DNA of 64,000 nt from Micromussa lordhowensis (GCA_964020085.1 OZ026599.1:23721734-23785733), one strand, 5' to 3'. Shown: positions 32,867-45,008, numbered from the stretch's first letter. The notes: generated from the sequence alone by a model not told the origin. Numbers and translations: made by a program.

Positions 32867-34575
32867 TCAGTTGACGGTGCTTATCAAATACTCTTCCACT
32901 GGATCCTGACAGAAACGCTCTGTCAGTACAAATTCCATGCCCTCTTCAAGCAAGAACCTAACCACCTCAATGGCTGAATGGACTGTGATATTGAATCCCT
33001 CGTAAGTCTGCCAGGAGAGGAACATCTTAACCCTTGCATTCTGGGTGAAATTCCCTGCTCTGTTCTCTGTGCTGTCTTTCCACTGTCTCAAGTATTAAAG
33101 GAATTCCTCCAATAACTGAAACCTGTAAAAAACATTGATAATTAATATGCAAACTTTGTGGATACGTCATCATCTAAATGAATTAGCCAGTCTTTTATTA
33201 AGATTGAAATGAAATTTTATACTTAAAACAATATATAACCACAAGTGAATAATTTGAGTGAGGAGATACATGCCAATAATTATTCATTGTTTTAAAAAAG
33301 TGAACTGCCTGTGCACTGATAGGACTCTACTCCACTCTACTCCACTTTTATTTAGATTGAAATGAAATTTTATACTTAAAGCAATATACAACCACAAATG
33401 AATAATTTGAGTGAGGAGATACATGCCAAAAATTATTAATTGTTTCAAAAAAGTGAACTGCCTGTGCACTGATAGGACTCTACTCCACACTGGAAAATTA
33501 ATACAAAGTAATATACATGTACATTGGAAAGCCCCATTGAGTTGGCTTTTTGACGGTTATCCGAATTTAATGAAAAGAAACATACATTCTGTCATCAAGT
33601 GAGGTGTAAGAAGCAGGGAATGGCTTGCGTTTCATCACAAGTTCAGTCTTACTTCGGACGTTGAGGCAGTCGAAGAAGCCATCCACCATCTCGCAGAGTT
33701 TGGCTGTGGCAGAAGTCTCTGGCGGACAAAATGCCTTTAGCACATTTGCTACAGAAGCACTCAGCACCAGGGCGGCAAGATTTACTCGCCTCACTGAGTA
33801 TGCATTCAGTCTGATGTGTTCGTATGTCAGTCTGGGTAGTAATTTGAACCCATTGTCTACATCCTCGTAATACAGTGCAGTGATGTGCTCCCACAAGACA
33901 TATTTCCCATCATTCCACATATACCTTGTGCAGGATCCTGAGCCTGAGCTTTTCAGACAGTTCCTAGTTGTCTTAACAAGGTGTGGCGCATCTGTCAAGA
34001 AGTAGATGAATCGATGAGATGAAAATAAATTTACTGTCCGATAGCATACATCACTGTCAGCATTTCCATCAAGATCACTGTGCAAACGAAAGAAGCGCTT
34101 GTTTAGGGAAGCACCATCTGAAGTTGCAACAATTACCCATAGATTACAGGTTGTTTCAAGAATGAAACAGCCTCCCAGAATATAGGCATCAATTGAGCAG
34201 CAGTAATACCTGAAGTTGGAAAGTGCGCTAATTCAAACTTGAGTTTAGTACAGACGCCACGGAAAAGAAATGCTAAAGTATGTGGATGCAACAGCATCAA
34301 CTTTCTCTAAAACCGCAAAGTTCAGATCAGGGTCCCCAAGGTCCATAAATCCTATCAGTTCTGCGGTTGTCTTATCCAGAACAAGATTAGCCATTACTTT
34401 CATCCCATCAAATAAAAGAATCACGTATCGCTCAGTCTACTCAGTCTACTCAGTCTCTGCTTTAAGAACATCCAACACTTCCTTCTGGAAACCTCTCTTT
34501 GGTCTAATAGCATTGCGGTAGTCCTTAAGTCGCCGCTGGCTCGGAAGAATCAACACTCCACTATTCCTGAGTTCT

Positions 34576-34618
<43 letters not shown>

Positions 34619-34679
34619 CTATTATCATTGGATGATAGCGAACTCCCGTGTTAGTTCTTGCAAATAGCCTCTTTCGCTT

Positions 34680-34713
<34 letters not shown>

Positions 34714-34714
34714 A

Positions 34715-34764
<50 letters not shown>

Positions 34765-35028
34765 GGTCAATCTCCACACTTGACTTCAGTAATTCTGAAC
34801 GCACTTCTGTGAGCTGCTGTTCAAGCTGTGCACACTTCAGCCGCTGTCCCTGCAATGTAAGCTTTATTCGTTCTGAATCAGTTTTGGAGACAGGAGCCTT
34901 AACATGGGCTGGCTTTGTTGGTCTACTCTCCTTTGCTTTCTTTGCTTTTTTTGTGTACTCATTAAACTCCTGACATGCTGGGCAAACTCCATCAGCTTGG
35001 TTGAAAAGCAAACACTCCTTTACTCTTA

Positions 35029-35059
<31 letters not shown>

Positions 35060-35100
35060 CTCTTCCTCCTCCATACAGTCATGATTGACTTGGACTACAA

Positions 35101-35148
<48 letters not shown>

Positions 35149-35775
35149 ACTCCAAGCTTTCTAAATCCTTTACTAAATTTGATAGAGTCACATTGCACAC
35201 TGTGCGAAGATATTTGAGGTATAGGGGATGGTCATCAGCCAAATACAAGCCAAGCACTTTAACCGTGAAACCAAGGCTATCGTCCACTATGATCTACACC
35301 TCAGGAAGCAAGTATGGTTCCACCATTTTTTTTGAAAAGCACTCTGTCCTCTGAGAGCTTCGCACACCAATCACCAATTGATTTCAAACTCTTCGTACGC
35401 TCAAAGAACTCTATGAATGACTTGTAACATCTACTACGCGTTTCTGGCTCTATATCTCTCACAACTGCTCGTGCTGGAAGCGGTTCTGGTGGCTTGTTGT
35501 CGTGACTCCTTCGAGGCATGTTTACTGTCGGTAAAGCCCCCAATCGCAACTTCTTCTTCGTCATTTTTGCTGAGTGAACTAAAAAGACACAAAAATGGCA
35601 TGATAACTAAATAAGCAAGAAATATAAGCCCTTCAGCTCGCAGCAACAACTAGGATCTGGAAACAACGAACGAACGAAGTCAACTATTGCTGTTGTGGTT
35701 TGTTGCGAATGTATGAAAAAATATCTCTACAGTTTGACAGAAAAATAAAGCGATGCTTACATATTTCAATATGCT

Positions 35776-35806
<31 letters not shown>

Positions 35807-35938
35807 TTGTCGTTTTTGATCTGCTCCCTGAAATCCTGGTCGATCTCGCGTGCTTTCGTAACTTCTCCGAGCCAGTTGTTGCGCCATTTTCGATGAGCTT
35901 CGTCTTTCGCGACAGGCAGCTTAAAAATTCATATTCCC

Positions 35939-35983
<45 letters not shown>

Positions 35984-35991
35984 GTTGGCAT
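32867..35991 (-). pseudogene. THAP-domain P-element-type transposase, P-type element 1
   Basis: Pieces, in gene order: the THAP exon 35991-35761 with NCSVLGC and CEKHF (the C-x4-C and C-x2-H of a THAP finger), stopped by a TGA at the conserved Trp, and ending at a GTAAGC donor. A linker with LGALPTVN then runs from 35564, with a frameshift and a TAG near 35295. A leucine-rich and basic stretch ends at 34706. The catalytic part follows, with GVRYHPMII (34640), LLFDGMKV (near 34410) and [12 protein letters not shown] (near 33985). The C-terminal exon 33120-32867 contains FCQDPVEEY. The layout matches THAP9/P-element transposases with an RNase H-like fold. Several frameshifts and stops rule out function. 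Confidence 0.85.
33192..33486. repeat. 154-bp tandem duplication inside P-type element 1
   Basis: Two copies of a 154-bp unit (agattgaaatgaaatttt starts near 33201 and 33355) lie between the last two transposase coding blocks. The few differences suggest a fairly recent duplication. Confidence 0.8.
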
Positions 35992-36064
35992 CACTTATAA
36001 ATCGTCTTCACATAATATTTCTGTTAAATTGTTTCTAGATCATCCGTAAAAAAGAATTAACTCG

Positions 36065-36129
36065 CGCAAACTCGAAGTAAAACTACTCGCTGGTCGCCAT
36101 CTTAATATTTTGTGCACCTTCTCTGTCAC

Positions 36130-36160
<31 letters not shown>

Positions 36161-36210
36161 TTTTTTGATGTCCGCCGGCTTTCATAACCAGTTTCCCTCC
36201 ATTTACTATG
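36065..36210. repeat. Right terminal/subterminal repeat of P-type element 1
   Basis: Inverse counterpart of 30236-30375: gccatctt, GTGCAC at 36112-36117, CACGTG at 36127-36132, cataaccagt, then the TIR ending at 36210. Confidence 0.82.
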
Positions 36211-36885
36211 TTTTCACTGACTTTTTAACATTAAAAATTCGTAAAAGATGACAGCCTGCAGGCGCATGATATAAAAAAAAAAACAGATCTCGACTTATTC
36301 CCCCTCGCCAGGCGGGCTCTTAACCTGAGGCGCGAGTCTTCGAATGCCATTCCAAAAAGGTTAAGGATGATGTCACAGTTGGCGAATTACACCCCACAAA
36401 CACAATGGACATCGGAGATCACAAACGTCGATTAAAATTTAAAATGATTTCAACGGTTGACATACTCCGTAGACTGTTGAGAGCACTCTATTTTCCCGTG
36501 TTTTTATTCGACCATTGAACGCGCGGATAGATCTGCGAGAGAACTGGACGCTAGCCCAAAACGTAATAACGACTGGGTAGTGACTGGGTAGAGGGAGGAA
36601 ACTGAAATAAGGAGAGAGGCTGTAGACATCTTTGGAAAAAAAAAAGTGAATTCTCTGTTTCGCCTGAAACTGAAATTCCCAATAGCTGAAAGGCGACAAA
36701 AGTGTCATCAACTTGAAAATGGTGGATCATGATAGCCTCCAGGCGCGTTTTGCGCCTCGCAGCATTTGTCATCACTGACACGTGCTGCGATTCGTAATGG
36801 TGCGTTTTTTCGCTCACAGATGAACTTAAAGAGGCTGCTGTTCATTTTTTTTCGGAGGAAGGACGTTGTTGCAATTTTGTCGACC
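36211..36885. other. Noncoding flank between P-type element 1 and the palindromic insert
   Basis: No gene is supported. Two short stretches with similar ccaggcg motifs (36258 and 36738) are noted without interpretation. Confidence 0.4.
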
Positions 36886-36898
36886 GGCTTTGAGGAAA

Positions 36899-37184
36899 AT
36901 GTAGAGGAGGAACAAGTACGAAAGTATTTGTAATCCTTGGGAGATGCGTGACACTTATGTTCAAAAGAAAATAAAAAGTACAAAAAGTACTGATGGCATA
37001 GAAATATGCAAAAGTGTCAAATTGTGAAAAATCACAAACGTTTCGGGCATAGCCCTTCTTCAGTGTGAAAACGGTTTTCACACTGAAGAAGGGCTATGCC
37101 CGAAACGTTTGTGATTTTTCACAATTTGACACTTTTGCATATTTCTATGCCATCAGTACTTTTTGTACTTTTTATTTTCTTATT
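36899..37184. mobile_element. Palindromic insert, probably of Penelope-like origin
   Basis: Two 108-bp arms (36965-37072 and 37074-37181) are an essentially perfect inverted repeat around position 37073. Each arm contains CTGAAGA, a GGGC/GCCC stem and GAAAC, the boxes of the hammerhead ribozymes common in Penelope-like elements. The left side goes on with sequence also found at 57850-57990. The 13-bp direct repeat ggctttgaggaaa at 36886-36898 and 37185-37197 suggests a target duplication. An assembly foldback artefact is possible, but the direct repeats argue for an insertion. Confidence 0.7.
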
Positions 37185-37197
37185 GGCTTTGAGGAAA

Positions 37198-37439
37198 GCC
37201 TGTTATATGAACTCTACACAACGGCAAACGGTTCGAATGTTGTTGTTCTCATTGTTTCGACAGCAAAAAGCACCATGAAAGAACAAAGAGAAGGGATGAA
37301 AGAGGATTGCTTCCATCGCTTTGTCAACAAAGGACGACGTGTCTCTGCTGATAAGAAATAAGACCGTTTATTTCAAAACACGACTAAAAAGTTCAGTAAA
37401 GCAGATGCGGTCGTGTACAATCAATAAAATTAGACTTCC
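37198..37439. other. Short noncoding spacer
   Basis: The plus-strand frame to 37361 mainly reads the palindrome and is not supported as a gene. Nothing else is seen. Confidence 0.35.
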
Positions 37440-37975
37440 TAACTAATGACAATAAAGCTAATACAATAATTCTACGTATTTACAAGATATGTGTCTTTAA
37501 AGTACACCTGAGTGGCTTTTTAAAAGCGTCAATGTCACAAATCCCATTTTGTTTTCCAGGGCATTCCAACGAATAATTGACTTATGTGAGCATGCTTTCT
37601 TGATCATATCAGTCCCATGCCTAGGTAATTTATAGGTCATTTTCCTCCTAAAATCGTGTCTACTTGGTATCTACTTTCATACTTTACAAAAACACAGTTT
37701 ATAGGACACGGTAAAAGATGATAATAAGCCTGATGCGCTAAAATTAATAATCGTTTATCATAGATAGTCTCCAAAGTATCCATTTTGCTGTGGCAAGAAC
37801 CTCTTTGCTTGGCGTACAACAATCTAAGTTAAATACTATTTTTGCTGCTCTGAAATATATAGATTCCAGGTTTGAGAAAAGCACTTGACGGCAAGAGCCC
37901 CAAACCAACATACCATACGTAACAGAGGGCAAAATAACTCCAAAATAGAATAGTATTCGATATAGGATCACAAAG
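37440..37975 (-). pseudogene. LINE ORF2 C-terminal fragment with 3' end
   Basis: The minus-strand frame from 37971 encodes the region after the reverse transcriptase fingers (FGVILPSVTYGMLVWG, followed by ESIYFRAAKIVFNL). It is interrupted near 37745 and goes on in another frame towards 37540, where a conserved ending with RWNALENKMG can be read. It resembles the C-terminus of CR1/Jockey-like LINEs and is 5' truncated. Confidence 0.7.
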
Positions 37976-38929
37976 GAACTTTATTATTGAAGACCCAAAA
38001 CACAAACTTCAACACAAGAAAGCAATAAATGAACTTCTAGATGTTACCACATTCGACGCATTTCAGAGCACAAGGAAAGCGTACGACATGACGGCGTTCA
38101 CGCTATTAAATACATCATCCTAATAACAGCCCTATTCACCCTAGTCATTTTTTCCTACTACTAACTATCAGCTAAAATTAAGAACTTAGGAATACCTCTT
38201 GAAGAAAGGGAGGAATAAACCAGTATAAATCAAGCTCGAGAAACTAAAGCTCAATCAGATAGAGGCAAGAAACGTAAACGTCTTTAGACAAACGCATAGC
38301 TTTCCTCAAGCAAAGCTACTGCGTCTCCGAAGAAAAACGTACGAGGACAAGTATGATATCCTTGATAAGAATCAACATACTACTGTACTTGCAAACCGTT
38401 ATAATTCTGATAAGCAAGGGGCCAGCGTCAAAAGATATGATGCAAGTAAGCAACACTGGGTTGAAGATAAATTTTATATATTGTTCCTCGAAAGCAAATA
38501 CTTGGAAATAAAAATGAACTTAGACAAAGCATAAACACATGCAAATTACAGAAGTGTCATTAAACATTGGTCATAGCATGGTCTATAAGGGCTCAATTCT
38601 TCTTATAAAAACAGAGGTTCTCTTCACAAAAGAAATTTCAGGCGTATACATTTCTCCGTTTTCAGATAAAGATGAACTAAACAGGGCATTATGGGCCGGA
38701 AAGGTTTCCGGGGCTTTCGAGAAACGGGCCCCTGATCCCCAAATAGGAGCGGAAATAATCCCGAACCGCAAATGATCACCGATGTGGACGTACCACAGAT
38801 GATTCCGCCGGAAAACGAGGAATGGGAAGGAGTTTGCCGATGTCTTTGACCCGTTATGACTACGATTCAAGATTGGCCTGAAAAATCTGATGTTAGGTTA
38901 AGGCAAAAAGTGTACAGAAAATGGAAGAG
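37976..38929 (+). other. Unassigned coding-like stretch before the L1/Tx1 LINE
   Basis: Short open frames follow each other on the plus strand: 37981-38125 (starts NFIIEDPKHKL), about 38280-38530 (RLRRKTYEDKYDIL) and 38539-38775 (GVYISPFSDKDELNRA). They look like pieces of a degraded protein but I recognise none. They may be ORF1 or other element remains. No start or splice borders could be fixed. Confidence 0.25.
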
Positions 38930-38957
38930 CGGTAGGCTCGATTTCGGAAAATGAGCA

Positions 38958-39950
38958 GGTGATTGGAACACCACGTTGAAGCAAACGGATAAATACGGAG
39001 GGATCCCCTGGAAAGAAACTGCCTATAGAAACTCTATAATTGATCTTATGGAAGAACTCGGTCTTCAGGACATTTACCGGAAACTTCATCCGAACACTAA
39101 GTCATTCACCTATGAAACAAAAAACTTAAAACTAAAATCCAGAATCGATTTCTTCCTGATGTCAAACTCGATTGTATCGGAAGTAGAAATGGCGGAGATT
39201 CGTTCCTCAATAGCTCCGGATCATAAAGCCATATTTCTGGGTATTGAAGTTAGAAGCAGTTTAGAAAGAGGTCCCGAAGTTCAATAACACGCTACTAGAT
39301 GACGAGAAATATAAAGAACTTATAAGATTTATATACCCACAAATACGTGAAAAATACAAAGATGTAGAGAGTAAACAGTTGTTGTGGGAATTAATCAAAA
39401 TGGAAATTCGTGCAAAGACGATTAAATTTTCCAAGAGCAAAAGAAGTGAATTCAAAAAACGAGAGTTAACGTTACAAACTGAACTGGAAGAACTCGACCG
39501 CAAAATTTGTAACAGGAGCACAAATATGGACCTAGACCAAGATGTTCTTAAGGCATATGATGCAGTTAAAGGAGAACTTATAGAAATTTATGATTTAAGA
39601 GGCAAGGAGGCTATTTTTAAATCTAGAGCAAAGTGGATAGAGGAAGGTGAAAAACCAACAAAATACTTTTTCAATCAAGAAAAGAGAAACTATGAAAAGA
39701 AGACGATACTTCAAGTGAAATTAGAAAACGGCGAAACAACCTCGGATTTGAAGAAAGTAAATAAAGAATTACAACGTTTCTTTAGTAACATGTTTACAAC
39801 GAAACTTGCTGGTATTCCATTAGTACAGCAAAAAAGCAGCTTCAATAGCCTCGTCGAGGGCTTAGAACTCCCCAAACTGACGTACGAGGAACAAGTAAAC
39901 CTTGAACATGAGCTGTCCCTTGAAGAAATAAAAAAAAGTTTTAGTCTCTT
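38958..39950 (+). pseudogene. L1/Tx1 LINE: endonuclease C-terminus and linker
   Basis: Endonuclease end with GGIPWKETAYRNS, KSRIDFFLMSN and APDHKAIFL (the SDH-like motif, here PDH). After a frameshift near 39270 comes the linker 39379-39950, rich in Lys and Glu, containing RAKWIEEGEKPTKYFFN, the conserved segment before the RT of L1/Tx1 elements. A further frame change occurs at 39950. Confidence 0.82.
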
Positions 39951-40805
39951 TTGAGAAAAATAAAACGCCAGGTGAAGATGACTTTACTGTAGAGTTTTAT
40001 GAAACCTTTTTTGACATGCTGCAGGACGATTTACTTAATTCGTACAATGAAGCTTTTCAAAAAGGAAAGTTGTCAGTCTCTCAGAGAAGAGGAATAATAT
40101 CTTTGATTCCCAAAGAAGACAACGACTTGTCGGAACTAACTAGCTGGCGCCCCATAACATTGTTAAACGTTGACTACAAAATCCTCGTGAAAACCATTTC
40201 TACCAAAGCTATTCATTCAGACCAAACAGGATTTATAAAACATAGATATATTGGCCAGAACATAAGACTTCTTAGTGATCTGATGGAATACACAGATGCC
40301 AAAAAAATTTCAGTAATCTTTCTCTTTGTGGACTTTGAGAAAGCCTTCGACTCGATAGAATGGAGCTTCATCAATAACACATTAGAGCTTTTTAATTTTG
40401 GGGCTTCCATAAGAAAATGGTTTTCTGTCCTCTACAACGGTGGTGAGACAGCAGTAATGAATGCTGGTTATATGACCAACTACTTCAAAATCTCAAGAGG
40501 CGTGCGGTAGGGTTGTCCTTTAAGTCCGTTCCTATTTATCTTAGCAGTTGAACTACTAGCTACAAAGATTCGCCAGCTACAAGACTGTAAAGGTATACTT
40601 CTCCCTAATCATCAAGAGGTAAAAATATCACAATTCGCAGATGACACTACGTTTATAATGAGCGAAACAACCTCTCTTAAATTCGCTCTACAAACAGTTG
40701 ATAACTTCGGGACCGTTTCCGGCTTAAAACTGAATAAAAGAAAAAACGAAAGCGATGTGGATCGGCTCCTCAAAACAGAAAAATATAAAGATACTGGAAT
40801 TTAGT
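39951..40805 (+). pseudogene. L1/Tx1 LINE: reverse transcriptase
   Basis: RT motifs in order: KTPGEDGFTVEFY, RPITLLNVDYKI, DQTGFIKHRYIG, FVDFEKAFDSIEW, then a TAG at 40508 within the RGVRQGCPLSP motif, and FADDT (near 40635) as the catalytic motif. A short deletion after KAIHS removes residues before DQTGF. It resembles Tx1/L1 reverse transcriptases. Confidence 0.85.
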
Positions 40806-40940
40806 GTTACTAAAGACCCTATCAAAATACTTGGAACATATTTTTCGCACAATTCTAATAAGAACATCAATGCAAATTTTTATCTTAAAATCCGAAAAAT
40901 GAGTACAAAATTAAATTGATGGCGAGCGCGTGAATTAACG

Positions 40941-42239
40941 TTGTATGGAAAATCCCTTTTAGCCAAGACGTTGGGTGCCTCTCAGTTAATTTATACTGCA
41001 TCGATGATTTGTGTCCCTGATATAGTGATAAATAACGTTCAAGGTCATCTTTTCTCTTTCTTATGGAATAACAGGAAGGACAAAATTAAAAGAAAACTTA
41101 TGTATCAATCCCTTTCAGAAGGGGGTATTAACTTGATCAATTTTCGAACGATGGTAAAATCTCTACGTCTTGCATGGATACAAAGGCTGCTTACAAATTC
41201 TTATGATGCCTGGAAAGCCATTCCAAACTATTTTTTTAACAAATATGGGGGCTTAGCTTTTCTTCTCAAACGCAATTTCGATTCGGCAAAATTGGACAAA
41301 AATTTACCTTTATTTTACCGCGAGCTTTTGGACTACTTCCAGGAGTTAACCAGCAATTCTCAGTATACCACCAATGACTTAATCCTCTGGAACAATAAAA
41401 ATATAACAGTGGACAAGAAAAGCCTGTTTTGGAAAAGCTGGTTTGACCGCCGGATTTATTTCATAGGTGATTTGTTAAATTCTGCTGGAAAATTTATTAC
41501 CCTTGACGAATTTCAAAAAAAGTTTGATTTTAAAGTCAGTTACATTAATTATTTTCAGCTAATCGCTGCCATCCCTCAAGAGCTGAAGAGAAAAGCTCTG
41601 GTTTCCCCAACTCCCGATTTGTTTAGTGTTCCTCTCGAATTCCAGCAATTAAACGACAGGACATTGCTGTTACCTAAAATGCCTTGCAAACACTACTATA
41701 AAATGTTCATTGAAAAGAATAACACAGAGCCAACCGCTATAAAGTCTTGGAAAAAATTATTTCCGGACTTTACTGATTGGAAAAGAAGTTTTAAGGAAAT
41801 ATATAAATCATCCAGAGATAACAAACTGAGACAGTTTTCCTTTAAAGTCCTCCACAGGATTATCCCAACTAGGAAAGAATTGAAGAAATACAAACTGGTC
41901 ACTGATGACATATGCTCCTTATGTCCTAATCCTGATTCGATCGAGCATACTTTTTTACACTGCACCGAATCGGTTAATTTCTATTTGAAGACTTTAAGTT
42001 GGTTTAATAATTATCATAACACACGAATACATCTTCCACACGAACACATCGTGTTAAACACATTTAAAGACGTGTTTCCACCTAAATTGTCTAACCCCCT
42101 TAAGCGCAGACTATGTCTTTTAATATTATTCCAAACAAAATACATCTATACCTGTAAACATTTATCGAAAAGGCCTGATTTAGAAGAATTTCTATCTAAA
42201 TTATATCAACAGTACAGAATAGAAAATTGTGGCTTATAA
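40941..42239 (+). pseudogene. L1/Tx1 LINE: ORF2 C-terminal domain
   Basis: 432 open residues, the longest intact piece of this LINE. It contains FLWNNRKDKIKRK and GGINLINF as in L1/Tx1 C-terminal regions. A CCHC-like motif (CSLCPNPDSIEHTFLHC) lies near 41910-41960. The frame starts after the lesion region behind FADDT, so it is a piece of ORF2 and not a separate gene. Confidence 0.85.
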
Positions 42240-42746
42240 AAATATACGAGGCGAAGTGCGACAGTTTATCTCTTCTTCCTTTGTTTTGTTTTTGTTTGTT
42301 TGTTTGTTTTTTTCTTTTCCCGTGGTTAATAGTCTTTACATCAAAGGAAAAATTATAGTATTGAAATAATTCCAACCAGATAACTTCTTATTTTACTTAT
42401 AAGCAATAAATAGCGTAATTGGAAATTGACAGAATTTTAACCCTGTAAAAATTACATTAATTTTAGCAGTAATCTAAGCCCTCTTTTAAAATTGCATATA
42501 AAAGTATTGTAAGTAAAATTCAAGTTGTGTAAGTCGAAATAAGTAGAAGTAGTTGCTAAAAGTTTATAAATAGTCAAAAATCGTGTTCAGATTGTGCTGA
42601 CACAGAAATCTGGTGGTAATTTATTCCATTAATATGTTGTAACAACGTTTGTCCCTATTTGTGCTCATGCTTGTGTAATTTGTATTGTATTGTATTGTAT
42701 TAAGTGACGCATTTGTCTTAATAAAAATCATTTAATACAAAAAAAA
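42240..42746 (+). other. 3' untranslated region of the L1/Tx1 LINE
   Basis: No ORF. Contains a gttt repeat (42280-42308) and ends in ttgta repeats and an A-rich tail that borders the next LINE directly. Confidence 0.7.
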
Positions 42747-45005
42747 TCCTGCTTATTACTGGAGACCTAAATGCTAAAGTGGGGAAAGGAACACCAGAAG
42801 AAAGAGAGGTACAGGGACTACAAGGTGCAGGAGACAGGAACGAAAGTGGGGAAAGGCTCTGTGAGTTCTGTGAGATAAATGGCTTAGTCATTACAGGAAC
42901 AATCTTCCCCCATAAAGAAATTCATAAAGCAACATGGACATCACCAAATGGCAGAATTATGAACCAGATAGACCACACTATGATTGCAAAGGAATATAGA
43001 TCGTCAGTCATGGACACTGTAGTTAGGAGAGGTACAGATGTGGGAAGCGACCACTACCTAGTGGAGACTAGTCTCAAGCTGAAGTTGAAAAGAAACCCAA
43101 GGGAAATGAAAGGTCGAACAAGGTTGGATACACAGAAACTAGCAAACGAAGAGATGCTTGTCAAATACAACATCGAGGTCAGAAACAGATTTGGAGGAAG
43201 AAAATTCCGACTACATGAACAACAGAATGGAGAATATATATGTTGGTGCGCCGCTAAAAATGTACTAGGCATAGCTAAGAAATCCAGCAAACCTTGGTTG
43301 CGCGATGGAACGTGGAAGAAAGTAGAAGAAAGGAGACAGCTAAAGCTGAAGTTAGAAAGTCTACGTTCAGAAAGAGTCAAGAAAAGAATAAAAGAACAGT
43401 ACAAGATAAAAGGTAAAAGACCAAGAAGTTAAACGGAGTGCAGGTATTGGATGAATGAGATGGCAGATATTGCTGAAAGAGCAGCAGAAAATGGGACAGC
43501 AGGGGAACTACATCGTATAGTGATATAGTGTAGTGAAGACTCTGACAGGTGAGAAGAAAAGAACAAGTACAGCGGTCAACGATAAAGATGGAACACCAAC
43601 AAATGAGCGGAGTGAAAGACTGAAGATCTGGAAAGAACACTTTGACACAGTAATAAACAAAGAACCACCTGTCAGGCCTATACAGCCACATGAAATTGAG
43701 ACAAGGCAAAATGACAGAGAGTTTGACATCGGAGCATTCCAACCAACAGAGGTGACAAATGCTATAAGATCAACGAAAAGTGGGAAAGCAGCTGGTCATG
43801 ATAGCGTAGTTGTAGAGCTTCTAAAGACGGATTTGCAAGAGAGAGCAAAGGAGATGACAAAGTTGTTCAACAAAGTAAAGGAAGAGAGTGTAGCATCAAC
43901 AAGCTGGAACAAAGGACTAATAGTAAAGTTACCCAAGAAGGGTAACTTACGTGAGTGTACAAACTGGAGAGGTATCACACTTTTATCTGTCATAAGTAAG
44001 ATCTTTGGCAGAGTGTTGATAAGTAGGATTTAAAAAGGAGTTGACAACATCTTGAGGAAGGAGCAAGCAGGGTTTCGAGAGAACAGAAGTACCATCGATC
44101 AGATTTTTACTCCCCGTAATATTTTGGAGCAAGTCAATGAATGGAATGCAACTTTGTACACATATTTCATAGACTTTGAGAAATCATTTGATTCTATACA
44201 TCGCGAAAGTTTATGGAACATCATGTCAATATATGGAGTCCCAGAAGAGCTCATCAGTGTGACAAAAGCAATGTACATCAACTTTGAATGAGCCGTCGTA
44301 GAAGAAGGTGAAACAACAGAATAGTTTCAAGTCCAGTCTGGAGCAAAACAAGGGTGCACCATGTCAGGTTTTATTTTCTTACTATCAATTGACTGGGTCA
44401 TGAACAGAACTACAGAGGGTAGGAGAACTGGCATACGATGGAAGCTCACCTAGGTCATAGAAGATCTTGACTTTGCAGACGACATTGCCTTATTGTCATC
44501 TAGATATGTTGACATAGAAGATAAGACCAGTAGGCTTGTCGAAGAAGCTGCCAGAGTACGACTTAAGATCAACTGGAAGAAGTCAAAAGTTATGCGAATA
44601 TATGCCAGAAACGACCAAAGAATAAAGTAAATGACGAGCAGGTAGATGACGTTGAAGAGTTTTTGTACCTAGGTGCACTTTGTGGAGAAAGAAGGCGGGG
44701 CGACCAAAGACATACAACAGAGACTAAGTAAAGCCAGACAAAACAAACTTTCTACAGGTTGCGAAGAATTTGGAACAGTAGCGAAATTAGCAGGAAGACA
44801 AAGATTTAATTGTTCAAAACAATTGTCAGAGCAGTTTTGATGTATGGCTGCGAAGCTTGGAAACTGACGAAAACAGAAGCAAAGAAGCTGGACACTTTCC
44901 AATACAAAAGCATGAAACGCATATTGAGAATAAGATGGCCACGGACCATCTCACACCAACAAATCCAGGAGACCACAGGAGTGCAGTATTTAACGTTCAA
45001 AGTAT
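42747..45005 (+). mobile_element. Second LINE with APE endonuclease and RT, broken
   Basis: It starts inside the endonuclease (TGDLNAKVGKG at about 42755; MNQIDHTMIAKE; GSDHYLVE) and goes on in 42779-43432. After a frame change come the pre-RT and RT (43533-44033 with GKAAGHDSV, LPKKGNL and WRGITLLSV; 44052-44291 with EQAGFRENRSTID and YFIDFEKSFDSIHRE). After further stops comes the remnant of the FADD motif (DFADDIALL near 44470). The end (44806-45005) holds LMYGCEAWKLTK. It resembles RTE- or I-group LINEs; the exact clade is not decided. No 3' tail is seen and the sequence passes straight into a RecQ fragment. Confidence 0.8.
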
Positions 45006-45008
45006 AGC

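Larger units (their letters stand above)
30236..36210. mobile_element. P-type DNA transposon 1, complete ends, two convergent broken genes
   Basis: The inverted ends read catagttaatggagggagac at 30236 and its near complement ending actatg at 36210. A 7-bp direct repeat, ttttcac, flanks both sides; P elements make 8-bp duplications. Inside, a plus-strand gene (30360-31824) starts near the left end and a minus-strand THAP transposase (35991-32867) starts near the right end. The element is about 5.98 kb. A second member lies at 60898 onward. Both genes are interrupted, so it is no longer autonomous. Confidence 0.85.
38930..42746 (+). mobile_element. L1/Tx1-type LINE, 5' truncated
   Basis: It starts within the endonuclease and runs through reverse transcriptase, C-terminal domain and 3' untranslated region. 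It ends in repeated ttgta units (42679-42700) and an A-rich tail (42737-42746). The coding blocks stand in one order on one strand, separated by frameshifts, a stop and a small deletion. It is inactive. Confidence 0.85.

Noticed and set aside
36842..37361. Two ORFs with the same N-terminus on opposite strands (minus to 37081, plus from 37065)
   Set aside because: They arise from the perfect palindrome at 36965-37181 and differ completely outside it.
42747..45005. Second LINE as part of the preceding L1/Tx1 LINE
   Set aside because: It has its own endonuclease and RT with different family motifs and starts after the first LINE's tail.
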